From positions 491,765-555,764 of the forward strand of contig NZ_JAFIQW010000003.1 in the NCBI RefSeq assembly GCF_017355965.1: a stretch of 64,000 bases of DNA, written 5' to 3'. The position numbers and the translations under genes are program-made. The first letter of the stretch is position 1, and every line of letters starts with the position of its first letter. This DNA comes from Desertivibrio insolitus. Lineage in GTDB: Bacteria; Actinomycetota; Actinomycetes; Actinomycetales; Microbacteriaceae. Shown one piece after another: positions 33,473 through 42,262 of the stretch. Under the pieces are notes generated by a model. That model was not told the origin of the DNA. It saw nothing but the letters and a program-made list of their open reading frames with translations, and ran no database searches.

Positions 33473-34831
33473 CGAGGCGTTCTTGACGACCTCGTACGCC
33501 TCGAGCGCCTCACGCCGCGACTGCTTGAGGTCGACGATCGGCGCCGGGTAGGCATCCGTGCCGAACTCCGGCACCCACTTGCGGACGTACTCGAAGTCGG
33601 GGTCGAACTTCTCCTGCTGCAGCACCGGGTTGAACACGCGGAAATAGGGCGCCGCGTCGGCGCCGGAGCCCGCGATCCACTGCCAGTTGGCCGCGTTGTT
33701 CGCGTCGTCGGCGTCGACCAGGGTGTCCCAGAACCAGCGCTCGCCGATGCGCCAGTCGATCAGCAGGTTCTTGATGAGGAAGCTCGAGGTGACCAGCCGC
33801 ACCCGGTTGTGCATGTAGCCCGTCGTCCACAGCTCGCGCATGCCTGCGTCGACGAGCGGGATGCCCGTGCGTCCGCGTTTCCACGCCTCGAGCTCGGTCG
33901 AGTGCTCGTCCGGGTCGTGCCACGGGAACCCGTCGAAGTCGCGGCGGAAGTTGACCTCGTGCAGCTGCGGGTGGTGGAACAGGATGTTGTAGTTGAACTC
34001 GCGCCAGCCGACCTCGCTGAGGAACTTGTCGACGTTCTTGCGCGCGCCCTGCGAGATCCGGCCGTGCGTGCGCTGCCAGATCTGGAACGGGCTCACCTCG
34101 CCCCAACGGATGTAGGGGCTGAGCCCGCTTGCGACCTCGAGCCCCGGTGCGTCGCGCCGGTGGTAGTTCTCGAGGTTGTTCTCGACGAACCCGTCGAGGA
34201 TCTCGCGGCCGCGGGCCTCGCCAGGGCTCCACTTCTCCCGCATACCGCCCGCCCAGTCCGGCTTCGTCGGCAGCAGCGCCCAGTCCTCGAGCCGCTCGGA
34301 CGGGACACCCGTCGCCCCGCGCAGCTTCTGCGGGGCGGGCAGCGGGTCGCGCGGCGCCTTGCCGGCAAGGCACGCTCGCCAGAAGGGGGTGAAGACCCGG
34401 AAGGGGTCACCGCTCGCGGTGAGCACGGTCCAGGGCTCGAACAGCACGTTCGCCTGGAAGCTGGTCGCGGTGACATCCGCCACGCCCAGCTGGGTCTTGA
34501 TGGCGGCATCGACCTCGCGGGCGGCGCCGTAGCGGCGGTTCCAGTAGACGGCGGATGCCCCGGTGTCGCGAGCCAGCGCGGGGATCACCTCGAGTGCCGA
34601 CCCGCGCCGCAGGGTGAGGCTGACGCCGAGCCGCTCGAGCGACTCGGCGAGTCGGGCGAGGCTGTGGTGCAGCCACCATTTGCTCGCCCCGCCGAGGGGC
34701 CGGACCCCGTCGCTGACCTCGTCGAGCACCACGACGACGATGACCTCGTCGTGCTCGGCCCCGGCGCTCAGGGCCGGGTTGTCGGCGATCCGCAGGTCGT
34801 CTCGAAGCCAGACGATCGCGCGGCCGGGCAC
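33470..34831 (-). CDS. phr: Deoxyribodipyrimidine photolyase
   Basis: A 453-residue class I photolyase that uses blue light and FADH to split pyrimidine dimers. The N-terminal antenna domain opens AIVWLRDDLRIADNPAL. The FAD domain has GLSPYIRWGEVSPFQIW, VGWREFNYNILFHHP, GIPLVDAGMRELWTTGYMHN-RVR and DADDANNAANWQWIAGSG, including the tryptophans of the electron-transfer path. The ending FNPVLQQEKFDPD...YPAPIVDLKQSR is canonical. The GTG start lies 1 nt after the MarR stop, so the regulator and photolyase form one operon. Confidence 0.96.
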   Translation of the reverse strand: MPGRAIVWLRDDLRIADNPALSAGAEHDEVIVVVVLDEVSDGVRPLGGASKWWLHHSLARLAESLERLGVSLTLRRGSALEVIPALARDTGASAVYWNRRYGAAREVDAAIKTQLGVADVTATSFQANVLFEPWTVLTASGDPFRVFTPFWRACLAGKAPRDPLPAPQKLRGATGVPSERLEDWALLPTKPDWAGGMREKWSPGEARGREILDGFVENNLENYHRRDAPGLEVASGLSPYIRWGEVSPFQIWQRTHGRISQGARKNVDKFLSEVGWREFNYNILFHHPQLHEVNFRRDFDGFPWHDPDEHSTELEAWKRGRTGIPLVDAGMRELWTTGYMHNRVRLVTSSFLIKNLLIDWRIGERWFWDTLVDADDANNAANWQWIAGSGADAAPYFRVFNPVLQQEKFDPDFEYVRKWVPEFGTDAYPAPIVDLKQSRREALEAYEVVKNAS

Positions 34832-34832
34832 G

Positions 34833-35270
34833 TCAGCGCGTCTCGGTCTTGAGCTTGCGGCAGATCTCGATGAGCGTGGTCATCTCATCGGCGCTGATGC
34901 GGGAGCCGACCCGATCGGCGATGGATGCTCCGTGGGCGGCCGCCACTCGGCGGTAGACGTCGTAGCCGTGCTCGGTCATGCGCACGATGATTCCGCGGGC
35001 GTCTGTGGGGTCGTTGAGTTTCACGACGATGCCGCGGGCCGCCAGGCGGTCGACCATCCGGCTCACGCTCGGCTGGGTCAGCAGCAGGTGCTTGTTGAGA
35101 TCGCGGATGCGCAGCTGCCGCTCCGGCTGCGTCGAGAGGTTGAAGAGGACGTCGTACTCGTTGAACGAGATCTGGTCCTCGGGGAACTCTGCGTTGAGGG
35201 TGCGCATGACCGAGACCTGCGCGCGGAAGAGCGCTTCCCACGCCTCGATCGCCAGTGCCCTGTCGCTCAC
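34833..35270 (-). CDS. MarR-family regulator cotranscribed with photolyase
   Basis: A 145-residue winged-helix protein of a different branch from the three MarR paralogs. It reads ISFNEYDVLFNLSTQPERQLRIRDLNKHLLLTQPSVSRMVDRLAARGIV, then DPTDARGIIVRM. GTG at 35270 is chosen because TAGGGT (35278-35283) ends 7 nt upstream; an in-frame GTG at 35279 would overlap that hexamer. Stop and photolyase start are 1 nt apart. Its upstream region contains nested inverted repeats (35391-35473), so autoregulation and control of phr are likely. The ligand is unknown. Confidence 0.88.
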   Translation of the reverse strand: MSDRALAIEAWEALFRAQVSVMRTLNAEFPEDQISFNEYDVLFNLSTQPERQLRIRDLNKHLLLTQPSVSRMVDRLAARGIVVKLNDPTDARGIIVRMTEHGYDVYRRVAAAHGASIADRVGSRISADEMTTLIEICRKLKTETR

Positions 35271-35390
35271 GTTGGTCACCCTAGTGAATGAGCGACGCTC
35301 GTGAAAAAAGTTCGAGGGCCGGTCGCGAGGCTGGCGACCGACCCTCTCCCTTGCACCAAGAGTGTCCTGCAATCACATTCGCGGTGACGG

Positions 35391-35473
35391 CCACAGCAAA
35401 ACCATCAACGCTCTAGAAGGATATAACGGCGAGGTAACGAGGGCCAGTTACCCGTTCGTTATTTTTGCTGTGG
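35391..35473. promoter_or_regulatory. Nested inverted repeats upstream of the MarR-photolyase operon
   Basis: Three pairs nest around one centre: CCACAGCAAAA (35391) with TTTTGCTGTGG (35463), ATAACG (35423) with CGTTAT (35457), and GGTAAC (35433) with GTTACC (35447). The inner two give two opposed copies of ATAACG-N4-GGTAAC. The segment is AT-rich for this genome. Confidence 0.7.
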
Positions 35474-35555
35474 GTTGGTTGGGAAGCGCGACGGGGGCAG
35501 TTGCTGATCGCCGACCCGGATGCCGGCGAGCGGGCGAGCTCGGCGGCGTGAGCCC

Positions 35556-36041
35556 TCAGTCGCGCCGTCGTGGCCGGCCCCGCGGCGGCACGACCGCGCG
35601 GTTGCGCAAGTGCTCGTAGACGATCGACGTCCTGACATCCGCCACCTCGCGCCGCTGTGTGAGCTCGTCGATCACGAACGCGTAGAGGTCGTCGTTGCTC
35701 GCGACGCCCACGTGGATGATGAAGTCCTCGTTGCCGCTCGTCACGAACACGCCGAGCACCTGGGGCAGCGCGCCCACCCAGTCGCGGAACGCCTCGATGA
35801 TGCTGCGCGACGGGGGTCGGATCCGCACAGCGACAAGAGCCTGCACGCCGCGACCGATCGATTCGAGGTCGACCTCGAGCGTTGCGCCCCGGATGACACC
35901 ACGGGCACGGAGCGCGCGCGTGCGATCGAGCGCCGTGGTCGGCGACACCCCCACAGCGGCGGCGATGTCGCGGTTCGTGCGCCGTGCATCCGACTGCAGT
36001 TCGCGCAGGATCGCGAGGTCGAGTTCGTCCACGACGGCCAT
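35556..36041 (-). CDS. Lrp/AsnC-family transcriptional regulator
   Basis: A 161-residue protein. The N-terminal HTH is VDELDLAILRELQSDARRTNRDIAAAVGVSPTTALDRTRAL. The C-terminal RAM domain contains VQALVAVRIRP and VLGVFVTSGNEDFIIHVGV, the effector and oligomer interface. It is followed by a basic tail (PPRGRPRRRD). GAAGGGG precedes the ATG. Lrp-type regulators respond to amino acids. It is divergent from a DUF2000 gene, and a perfect 15-bp Lrp-like dyad lies between the starts. Confidence 0.92.
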   Translation of the reverse strand: MAVVDELDLAILRELQSDARRTNRDIAAAVGVSPTTALDRTRALRARGVIRGATLEVDLESIGRGVQALVAVRIRPPSRSIIEAFRDWVGALPQVLGVFVTSGNEDFIIHVGVASNDDLYAFVIDELTQRREVADVRTSIVYEHLRNRAVVPPRGRPRRRD

Positions 36042-36054
36042 ACTGCCCCTTCCG

Positions 36055-36069
36055 CCGTACGAAGTACGG
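36055..36069. promoter_or_regulatory. Putative Lrp box
   Basis: CCGTAC-GAA-GTACGG is a perfect 6-3-6 inverted repeat, 14 nt upstream of the lrp ATG and 76 nt before the DUF2000 start. Fifteen-base dyads are the usual Lrp/AsnC target size. Confidence 0.6.
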
Positions 36070-36144
36070 ATGTTGCGCGGCCGCGTGACTCAGGCGATTA
36101 GCGTTCAAGCCCTGCTTCGCATCGATGATCAGAAGGATTAGAAC

Positions 36145-36615
36145 GTGACCCTTTCCACCGTCGGCTTCGCGCCCGAGGAGATCGACACCGCGGCGTCCAC
36201 CCGCACCGCCCGCCTGAAGTGGGTCGTCGTGGTCAATGCGGACATTCCCGCCGGTCGCGCCGTCAACGCCGCCGTCTGCGTCGCTAGCGCCACCGCGTCC
36301 CGCGTCGGGGGATTGCTCGGCCCCGATGCCGCCGACGCCGTGGGCAGCCCGCACCCCGGGTTGCCCTGGGCCGGCTGCTCAGTGCTCGTTGCCGACGCCG
36401 AGACCTTGCGCGGAATTCGGGCGAAGGGGGCGGGGCACGAGGGCACGTTCGTCGCGGACATGCCCGTCGCTGCGCAGGAGACGCGCGTGTACGACGAGTA
36501 CCTCGAGCGCATGAGCGAGTCGGAGGCCGCCGACATCGACTACCTCGCCGTGAGCCTCGTCGGGCCGAGGAACCGCATCGACAAGATCACGGGACGCCTG
36601 CCGCTGATGCCGTGA
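36145..36615 (+). CDS. DUF2000 family protein
   Basis: A 156-residue protein. The core KWVVVVNADIPAGRAVNAAVCVASATASRVGG matches DUF2000, whose fold is related to peptidyl-tRNA hydrolase 2. Further conserved parts are HPGLPWAGCSVLVAD and VYDEYLERMS. Family members commonly sit beside Lrp/AsnC regulators, as here, but their reaction is not known to me. A GTG start at 36145 is supported by AGAAGGA about 8 nt upstream. The 129-bp gap downstream holds nothing I can identify. Confidence 0.8.
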   Translation: MTLSTVGFAPEEIDTAASTRTARLKWVVVVNADIPAGRAVNAAVCVASATASRVGGLLGPDAADAVGSPHPGLPWAGCSVLVADAETLRGIRAKGAGHEGTFVADMPVAAQETRVYDEYLERMSESEAADIDYLAVSLVGPRNRIDKITGRLPLMP

Positions 36616-36744
36616 CTTCCGGAACGGGCAGCCGCGCGTCACACTCGGAGCGGACACCGTGCGGCGCGGTGGGGAAGCCATTCACGATGATCTCCTCGGC
36701 CCGGCAGCATCGGGTGTTCTTCATGACGCGTCGATCCTGTCGGC

Positions 36745-36984
36745 CTACTCGCGCCGTGCGGAGTACTTGATGACCAGGCCCGCCGCGAGCAGCGCAGCGC
36801 CGAGGGGCGGAGCGATGACGCGCACGATCTCGGCGAGGAGCATCGCGAGCGTCGCACCGTCGAAGCCGCGCGCGACGCCGACGACCGTCGCGACGTTCAA
36901 CACCGCCAGGTCAAAGGCTGCGAACAGGGTCGCCAGCACCAGCAGGGCGATGCCGGCCGTGATCAGCCGTCCCGCGGTGCTCAT
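36745..36984 (-). CDS. Small two-helix membrane protein
   Basis: A 79-residue hydrophobic protein with two membrane helices (about 7-38 and 51-73) and a basic end KYSARRE. Its ATG overlaps the stop of the upstream 66-residue gene, so the two are translated together and probably act together in the membrane. No family recognised. Confidence 0.65.
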   Translation of the reverse strand: MSTAGRLITAGIALLVLATLFAAFDLAVLNVATVVGVARGFDGATLAMLLAEIVRVIAPPLGAALLAAGLVIKYSARRE

Positions 36985-37181
36985 CGGTCCGAGCCCGGCG
37001 GCAGCGCGCCGTCTCCGTCCGGGCCCTCCGTCGCGCGCCGGTCGTCGGCGAGGGCCATGCGCACGCCGTGCCGCACGCCGGTGCGGATCACGAGGTACGC
37101 CACGAGCACCACGAGGGATGCCAGCGCGAGCCAGATGGCGAAGCCGAACACCTGCAGGAGGACGAAGGGGGATTCGGTCAC
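36981..37181 (-). CDS. Small single-helix membrane protein
   Basis: A 66-residue protein with one strong helix (about 8-33), a basic juxtamembrane segment (RTGVRHGVR) and an acidic, disordered tail. This predicts N-terminus out and tail in. It overlaps the next gene by four bases. No family recognised. Confidence 0.65.
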   Translation of the reverse strand: MTESPFVLLQVFGFAIWLALASLVVLVAYLVIRTGVRHGVRMALADDRRATEGPDGDGALPPGSDR

Positions 37182-37253
37182 AGCCGCAGCCTATTGAATT
37201 GGGGTGCGTGGTAGGGCGTGGACAGCGCGGCGACGCGCCCATAGCGTCGCACC

Positions 37254-37661
37254 ATGGCCGCTCCCGCTCCCTACCTGCAGTTCGCCGGCGACGCGGCGGA
37301 GGCTCTCGGGCTGTACCGAGAGGTCTTCGGAGGCGAGCTCACGCTCCACACCTTCGCGGAGTTCGGCCGCGAGGACGGTCCGCCGGGCTCGGTCGCCCAC
37401 GGCATCCTGTCCGGCCCGGTCGACCTCTTCGGCGCGGACGGCGCCGTCGGTGCTCCGTCTCGCCGCGACGGAGTCATGCTGTCGCTGCTCGGATTCGCGC
37501 CGCCCGAGACGTTGCACCGCTGGTTCGAGGCGCTCTCGGTGCGCGGCGAGGTGGTGGAGCCCTTGCAACGACGGCCGTGGGGCGCGGCGGACGGCACCGT
37601 GCGGGACCGCTTCGGCGTGACCTGGCTGATCGGGTACGAGGGCGACGCCGAGACGGGGTGA
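37254..37661 (+). CDS. VOC-superfamily protein, PhnB-like
   Basis: A 135-residue protein with the PhnB/glyoxalase-like fold: PYLQFAGDAAEALGLYREVFGGELTLHTFAEFG at the start and VRDRFGVTWLIGY at the end. The usual metal ligands are only partly present (a His within the VAHGIL strand), so enzymatic activity is uncertain. TAGCGT ends 6 nt before the ATG. A second, 152-residue member of the family lies at 54962-55420. Confidence 0.82.
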   Translation: MAAPAPYLQFAGDAAEALGLYREVFGGELTLHTFAEFGREDGPPGSVAHGILSGPVDLFGADGAVGAPSRRDGVMLSLLGFAPPETLHRWFEALSVRGEVVEPLQRRPWGAADGTVRDRFGVTWLIGYEGDAETG

Positions 37662-37673
37662 CGGGGTCGGCTG

Positions 37674-38027
37674 CTAGGCCGGGTTCTCCCGGGCCAGCGC
37701 CTCCGCCGTGCGGGCCTCGAGGTACGCCGCGAGCTGCGCGATCATCGTGAGTTCCGCGGCGATCATGTCGACCTCGGCGGACGTCGCGGTGATCTCCTGC
37801 TCGCGCTCCATGAAGTGCACATTCCAGTCCGGCTTGTCGTGCGCCGGTCGCTCGAGGAACGTGCCGGTGGTCGCGACGCCGAGCTCGATCACCACGAGGC
37901 CGGCGTCCTCCTGCCCCTCGACGTCGAGGTCACGTTCCACCATGCGGATCTGCTTCGGCACGCGATGGCCGCGCGCGACGAAGTCGCTCAGCCACTGCTC
38001 GATCGTCTCCGCCGCGAAGAGGGTCAT
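37674..38027 (-). CDS. Conserved hypothetical protein (paralog of 8254-8595)
   Basis: A 117-residue acidic soluble protein of unknown function. It aligns end to end with the 113-residue product of 8254-8595: TLFAAETIEQWL, GHRVPKQIRMVERDLD, DAGLVVIEL, FLERPAHDKP and the AYLEARTAEALARE ending. TACGCT ends 6 nt before the ATG. It is divergent from the kdp operon and may share its regulatory region. Longer upstream frames exist but lack homology. Confidence 0.82.
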   Translation of the reverse strand: MTLFAAETIEQWLSDFVARGHRVPKQIRMVERDLDVEGQEDAGLVVIELGVATTGTFLERPAHDKPDWNVHFMEREQEITATSAEVDMIAAELTMIAQLAAYLEARTAEALARENPA

Positions 38028-38087
38028 GTACGGAGCGTAGCGGCGCCACGAGCCGCCGATCGCCCAGCCCGAGAGGACAGGTGTAAG

Positions 38088-38126
38088 GGAACCGTTAGGT
38101 TCCGCCCTCGCACCGTTCGGGTTCCG
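38088..38126. promoter_or_regulatory. Putative KdpE-type operator repeats
   Basis: A perfect dyad GGAACC-GTTA-GGTTCC (38088-38103) overlaps ACCGTTAGG-TTCCG. This is repeated as ACCGTTCGGGTTCCG at 38112-38126, 21 bp later. Two helical turns is typical spacing for OmpR-family regulators such as KdpE. Confidence 0.5.
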
Positions 38127-38229
38127 TGAGGACGGGCTTCGGGCACTCGTGCGAGGAGTTGGCTCCTTCCGTGCCCACACCGGGCACCCGCGAGCCCGTC
38201 CGGGTCGCGCACCTTCCTAGGAGCCATCC

Positions 38230-38313
38230 GTGCTTGACATCCTCTATCCGCTCGGCGTCATCGCCCTGTTCCTGGTCGTCGGCCTCGCCGCGAAGGGAGC
38301 CGAGAAGCTGTGA
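38230..38313 (+). CDS. 27-aa membrane microprotein coupled to kdpF
   Basis: The frame has a perfect ribosome site AGGAG 6 nt before its GTG start. It encodes one hydrophobic helix (residues 3-20, starting LDILYPLGVIALF) followed by the charged end AAKGAEKL. Its TGA overlaps the kdpF GTG (GTGA), so kdpF can only be well translated through it. Coding bias (GC-rich third positions throughout) agrees. It has the size and topology of KdpF but a distinct sequence. Likely a Kdp-associated single-helix peptide, by inference. Confidence 0.7.
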   Translation: MLDILYPLGVIALFLVVGLAAKGAEKL

Positions 38314-38399
38314 TCGTCTTCTCCCTCCTCGCGGCCGCGCTGGGCGCCGCCGCCATCGTGTACCTCGTGTACGCGCTCGTGAAGCCGGAGCGGTTCTGA
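38310..38399 (+). CDS. kdpF: Potassium-transporting ATPase, KdpF subunit
   Basis: A 29-residue single-helix lipid-like stabilising subunit of the KdpFABC complex. The signature ending [13 protein letters not shown] is diagnostic. The GTG start overlaps the preceding microprotein's stop, and kdpA begins one base after its own stop, so four frames run in tight succession. Confidence 0.92.
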   Translation: MIVFSLLAAALGAAAIVYLVYALVKPERF

Positions 38400-38400
38400 C

Positions 38401-40074
38401 GTGAGCGCGCTTCCCGCGATCCTGCAGGTCGCCACCCTCGTCCTGATCCTGACGGTGCTCTATCGGCCGCTCGGCGACTACCTCTTCCGCGTCTACGCCT
38501 CCCGCCGGCACCTGCTGGTCGAGCGCGGCTTCTACCGTCTCATCGGCGTCGACCCCCATGCCGAGCAGACCTGGCAGGCCTACCTCCGTGCGCTGCTGTG
38601 GTTCTCGGGCGTCGGTGTGCTGCTCGTCTACCTGTTGCAGCGCCTTCAGCCGGTGCTGCCGTACTCCCTCGGCCTGCCGCCGGTGTCGGAGCACCTGTCG
38701 TTCAACACCGCGGTGTCGTTCGTCACCAACACGAACTGGCAGAGCTACTCGCCCGAGCTCACTCTGGGCTACACCGTGCAGCTCGTCGGGCTCACGGTGC
38801 AGAACGTCGTCTCCGCCGCGGTCGGCATCGCCGTCGCGGTCGCCCTGGTGCGGGGCCTCGCTCGGCGTCGGTCGGGAACGATCGGCAACTTCTGGGTCGA
38901 CCTCACCCGCGGCACCGCTCGCGTGATGCTGCCCCTGTCGGTCGTCGCGGCGATCGTGCTGCTCGCGGGCGGGGTCATTCAGAATCTCGACGGGTTCACG
39001 CAGGTGACGACCCTCTCCGGCGGCAGCCAGGTCATCCCCGGCGGGCCCGTCGCGTCGCAGGAGGCGGTCAAGCTGCTCGGTACCAACGGCGGCGGCTTCT
39101 TCAACGCCAACTCGGCCCACCCGTTCGAGAACCCGGGCGGCTGGGTCAACCTGTTCGAGATCGTGCTCATGCTCGCGATCCCGTTCGCCCTTCCGCGCAC
39201 GTTCGGCCGCATGGTGGGCAGCGACAAGCAGGGCTACACGGTCCTCGCGGTCATGGGCACGCTCTACCTGGCATCCGTCGCCATCCTCTCCGCCGTCGAA
39301 CGGGCCGGCTGGGGCACGGCGCCCGAGCTCGCCGGCGCCGCGATGGAGGGCAAGGAGCAGCGCTTCGGCGTCTTCGGCTCGACCCTCTTCGGGGCGACGT
39401 CGACCCTGACGTCGACGGGCGCGGTTAACTCCATGCACGACTCGTACACCGCGATCGGCGGCATGGTCCCGATGCTCAACATGATGCTCGGCGAGGTGGC
39501 CCCGGGTGGTGTCGGAGCCGGGCTCTACGGTCTGCTCGTGCTCGCCGTGCTCGCGGTCTTCGTCGCGGGTCTGCTCGTCGGGCGCACCCCGGAATACCTC
39601 GGCAAGAAGATCGGGCCGCGCGAGATCAAGCTCGCGAGCCTGTACATCCTCGTGATGCCGATCCTCGTGCTGGGCGGCACGGCGCTCAGCTTCGCGATCC
39701 CCGGCGTGCGCGAGGACGTGACGACGACCTCGATCTGGAACCCCGGCAACCACGGCCTCTCCGAGGTGCTGTACGCGTTCACCTCCGCCGCGAACAACAA
39801 CGGCTCCGCTTTCGCCGGCCTCACCGCGAACACCCCGTGGATGAACACGGCGCTCGCGGTGGCGATGCTGCTCGGCCGCTTCGTGCCGATCGCGCTGGTG
39901 CTCGCCCTCGCCGGGTCGTTCGCAGCCCAGGACCGGGTGCCCGCCACGGCCGGCACGCTGCCGACCCACCGCCCGCAGTTCGCCGGGCTCCTTCTCGGAG
40001 TGACGGTCGTCGTGACCGCCCTCACCTTCTTCCCCGTGCTCACGCTCGGACCCCTCGCCGAAGGACTGCTGTAG
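38401..40074 (+). CDS. kdpA: Potassium-transporting ATPase, KdpA subunit
   Basis: A 557-residue, ten-helix channel-like subunit that binds potassium. The four selectivity-filter loops are visible, including [50 protein letters not shown] and [13 protein letters not shown]. Each matches a conserved KdpA P-loop. The start is GTG at 38401. It works with KdpB (ATP hydrolysis) and KdpC in a high-affinity uptake complex made when potassium is scarce. Confidence 0.97.
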   Translation: MSALPAILQVATLVLILTVLYRPLGDYLFRVYASRRHLLVERGFYRLIGVDPHAEQTWQAYLRALLWFSGVGVLLVYLLQRLQPVLPYSLGLPPVSEHLSFNTAVSFVTNTNWQSYSPELTLGYTVQLVGLTVQNVVSAAVGIAVAVALVRGLARRRSGTIGNFWVDLTRGTARVMLPLSVVAAIVLLAGGVIQNLDGFTQVTTLSGGSQVIPGGPVASQEAVKLLGTNGGGFFNANSAHPFENPGGWVNLFEIVLMLAIPFALPRTFGRMVGSDKQGYTVLAVMGTLYLASVAILSAVERAGWGTAPELAGAAMEGKEQRFGVFGSTLFGATSTLTSTGAVNSMHDSYTAIGGMVPMLNMMLGEVAPGGVGAGLYGLLVLAVLAVFVAGLLVGRTPEYLGKKIGPREIKLASLYILVMPILVLGGTALSFAIPGVREDVTTTSIWNPGNHGLSEVLYAFTSAANNNGSAFAGLTANTPWMNTALAVAMLLGRFVPIALVLALAGSFAAQDRVPATAGTLPTHRPQFAGLLLGVTVVVTALTFFPVLTLGPLAEGLL

Positions 40075-40079
40075 CTCCC

Positions 40080-42236
40080 ATGTCGACCCTCACCGCTCCT
40101 CCCACCCCGCAGCAGGACGAGCAGCCGCCCGTCGTGCGCCGACCGGCGACTCTGACGCCCGCGGCGCTCGCCGCCGCGGTGCCCGGCGCGTTCCGCAAGC
40201 TCGACCCGCGACTGATGTGGCGCAACCCCGTCATGTTCATCGTCGAGGTCGGCGGCGCCCTGACCACCGTGATCGCCGTCGCCGAGCCGTTCCTCGGCGG
40301 GGCGGATGCCTCGGGCGGCAGCACCCTGCCGCTGACCTTCACGGCGGGCATCGCGATCTGGCTCTGGCTCACCGTGATCTTCGCGGCCCTCGCCGAGGCG
40401 GTCGCCGAGGGCCGTGGCAAGGCGCAGGCCGACAGTCTGCGGAAGACCCGCACCACGACGGTCGCGCGCCGCCTCGCCGCGTACGACGAGGTCGGCGACC
40501 CGGCAGCCGAGCGCGCGGAGGCGCGCGAGGTGCCCTCGGCCGAACTCGCGCTCGGCGACGTCGTCGTCGTGACCGCCGGGGAGCTGATCCCCGGTGACGG
40601 CGACATCGTCTGGGGCATCGCCTCGATCGACGAGTCGGCCATCACGGGGGAGTCCGCGCCGGTCGTCCGCGAGTCGGGCGGCGACCGCAGCGCGGTCACG
40701 GGAGGCACCCGGGTGCTCTCCGACCGCATCGTCGTGCGCATCACCTCGAGGCCCGGCGAGACCTTCGTCGACCGGATGATCGGTCTCGTCGAGGGCGCGT
40801 CACGGCAGAAGACGCCGAACGAGATCGCACTCGACGTGCTGCTCGCGAGCCTCTCGATCGTGTTCGTCGCCGTGACGCTGACGCTCAATCCGATCGCGTC
40901 GTACGTCGAGGCATCCGTCAGCGTGCCGGTGCTCATCGCGCTGCTCGTCTGCCTCATCCCCACCACGATCGGCGCCCTGCTCTCGGCTATCGGCATCGCG
41001 GGTATGGACCGTCTCGTGCAGCGCAACGTGCTCGCGCTGTCGGGTCGTGCGGTCGAGGCCGCCGGCGACGTGACGACGCTCCTGCTCGACAAGACCGGCA
41101 CCATCACCTACGGCAACCGCCGCGCCGCGGAGTTCGTCGCGATGCCGGATGCCGCCGAGCGCGATCTGATCGCGGCCGCCGCGCTGTCGTCGCTCGCCGA
41201 CCCCACGCCGGAGGGCAAGTCGATCGTCGAGCTGGCGAGCACGAGAGGCGTCGCCGTCACCGGCGAGGGCGTCGAGGAGGTCGTGCCGTTCACCGCGCAG
41301 ACCCGCATGAGCGGCGTCGACCGCGCGGACGGCGGGCAGGTGCGCAAGGGTGCGGCGACCGCCGTCGTCCTCTGGGCGGAGCAGTTCGGCCCGGTCGCGA
41401 GCTCGCTGCTGGAGGAACTCGAGCAGCAGGTCGAACGCGTGTCGCAGAGCGGCGGTACCCCGCTGGTCGTCGCGACGAGGATGCCGGGGGAGGGTGCCCG
41501 CATCCTCGGCGTCGTGCACCTGAAGGACGTCGTCAAGGACGGGCTGCGCGAGCGCTTCGACGAGCTGCGGTCGATGGGTATCCGCACGGTCATGATCACG
41601 GGCGACAACCCGCTCACGGCGCGGGCGATCGCGGCGGAGGCCGGCGTCGACGACTTCCTGGCCGAGGCGACCCCCGAGGACAAGCTCGAGCTGATCAAGA
41701 AGGAGCAGGCCGGCGGCAATCTCGTCGCCATGACGGGCGACGGCACGAACGACGCCCCCGCCCTGGCCCAGGCCGACGTCGGCGTCGCGATGAACACCGG
41801 CACCTCCGCCGCGAAGGAGGCCGGCAACATGGTCGACCTCGACAGCGACCCGACCAAGCTCATCGACATCGTCCGCATCGGCAAGCAGTTGCTCATCACC
41901 CGCGGCGCGCTGACGACGTTCTCGATCGCCAACGACATCGCGAAGTACTTCGCGATCATCCCGGCGATGTTCGCGGGGGTATTCCCCGGGCTCGCGGCGC
42001 TCAACGTCATGGGGCTGCACAGCCCGGCATCCGCCGTGCTCTCGGCCATCGTCTTCAACGCCCTCGTGATCGTCGTGCTCATCCCGCTCGCGCTGCGCGG
42101 CGTGAAGTACCGACCGCTCGGTGCCTCGAAGATCCTCAGTCGCAACCTGCTCGTCTACGGGCTCGGCGGCGTCGTCACCCCCTTCGTCGGCATCTGGCTC
42201 ATCGACCTCGTCGTCCGGCTGATCCCCGGCTTCTGA
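40080..42236 (+). CDS. kdpB: Potassium-transporting ATPase, KdpB subunit
   Basis: A 718-residue P-type ATPase subunit. The actuator loop has the [10 protein letters not shown] motif, the phosphorylation site is Asp337 in DKTGTITYG, the nucleotide domain carries EGKSIVELA and VRKGAA, and the hinge is [21 protein letters not shown]. It couples ATP hydrolysis to potassium movement through KdpA. The N-terminal 25 residues are Pro/Gln-rich and longer than in E. coli. ATG lies 5 nt after the kdpA stop. Serine phosphorylation regulation (the TGES serine) is possible as in other species. Confidence 0.97.
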   Translation: MSTLTAPPTPQQDEQPPVVRRPATLTPAALAAAVPGAFRKLDPRLMWRNPVMFIVEVGGALTTVIAVAEPFLGGADASGGSTLPLTFTAGIAIWLWLTVIFAALAEAVAEGRGKAQADSLRKTRTTTVARRLAAYDEVGDPAAERAEAREVPSAELALGDVVVVTAGELIPGDGDIVWGIASIDESAITGESAPVVRESGGDRSAVTGGTRVLSDRIVVRITSRPGETFVDRMIGLVEGASRQKTPNEIALDVLLASLSIVFVAVTLTLNPIASYVEASVSVPVLIALLVCLIPTTIGALLSAIGIAGMDRLVQRNVLALSGRAVEAAGDVTTLLLDKTGTITYGNRRAAEFVAMPDAAERDLIAAAALSSLADPTPEGKSIVELASTRGVAVTGEGVEEVVPFTAQTRMSGVDRADGGQVRKGAATAVVLWAEQFGPVASSLLEELEQQVERVSQSGGTPLVVATRMPGEGARILGVVHLKDVVKDGLRERFDELRSMGIRTVMITGDNPLTARAIAAEAGVDDFLAEATPEDKLELIKKEQAGGNLVAMTGDGTNDAPALAQADVGVAMNTGTSAAKEAGNMVDLDSDPTKLIDIVRIGKQLLITRGALTTFSIANDIAKYFAIIPAMFAGVFPGLAALNVMGLHSPASAVLSAIVFNALVIVVLIPLALRGVKYRPLGASKILSRNLLVYGLGGVVTPFVGIWLIDLVVRLIPGF

Positions 42237-42262
42237 CGACGGCTCCCGGAAGGAACAGAACA

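Noticed and set aside
35362..35619. 85-codon plus-strand frame overlapping the nested dyads
   Set aside because: It starts inside an AT-rich regulatory segment and continues antisense to the lrp gene; no homology.
38095..39969. 624-codon frame opposite kdpA
   Set aside because: No domain; kdpA is unambiguous on the plus strand.
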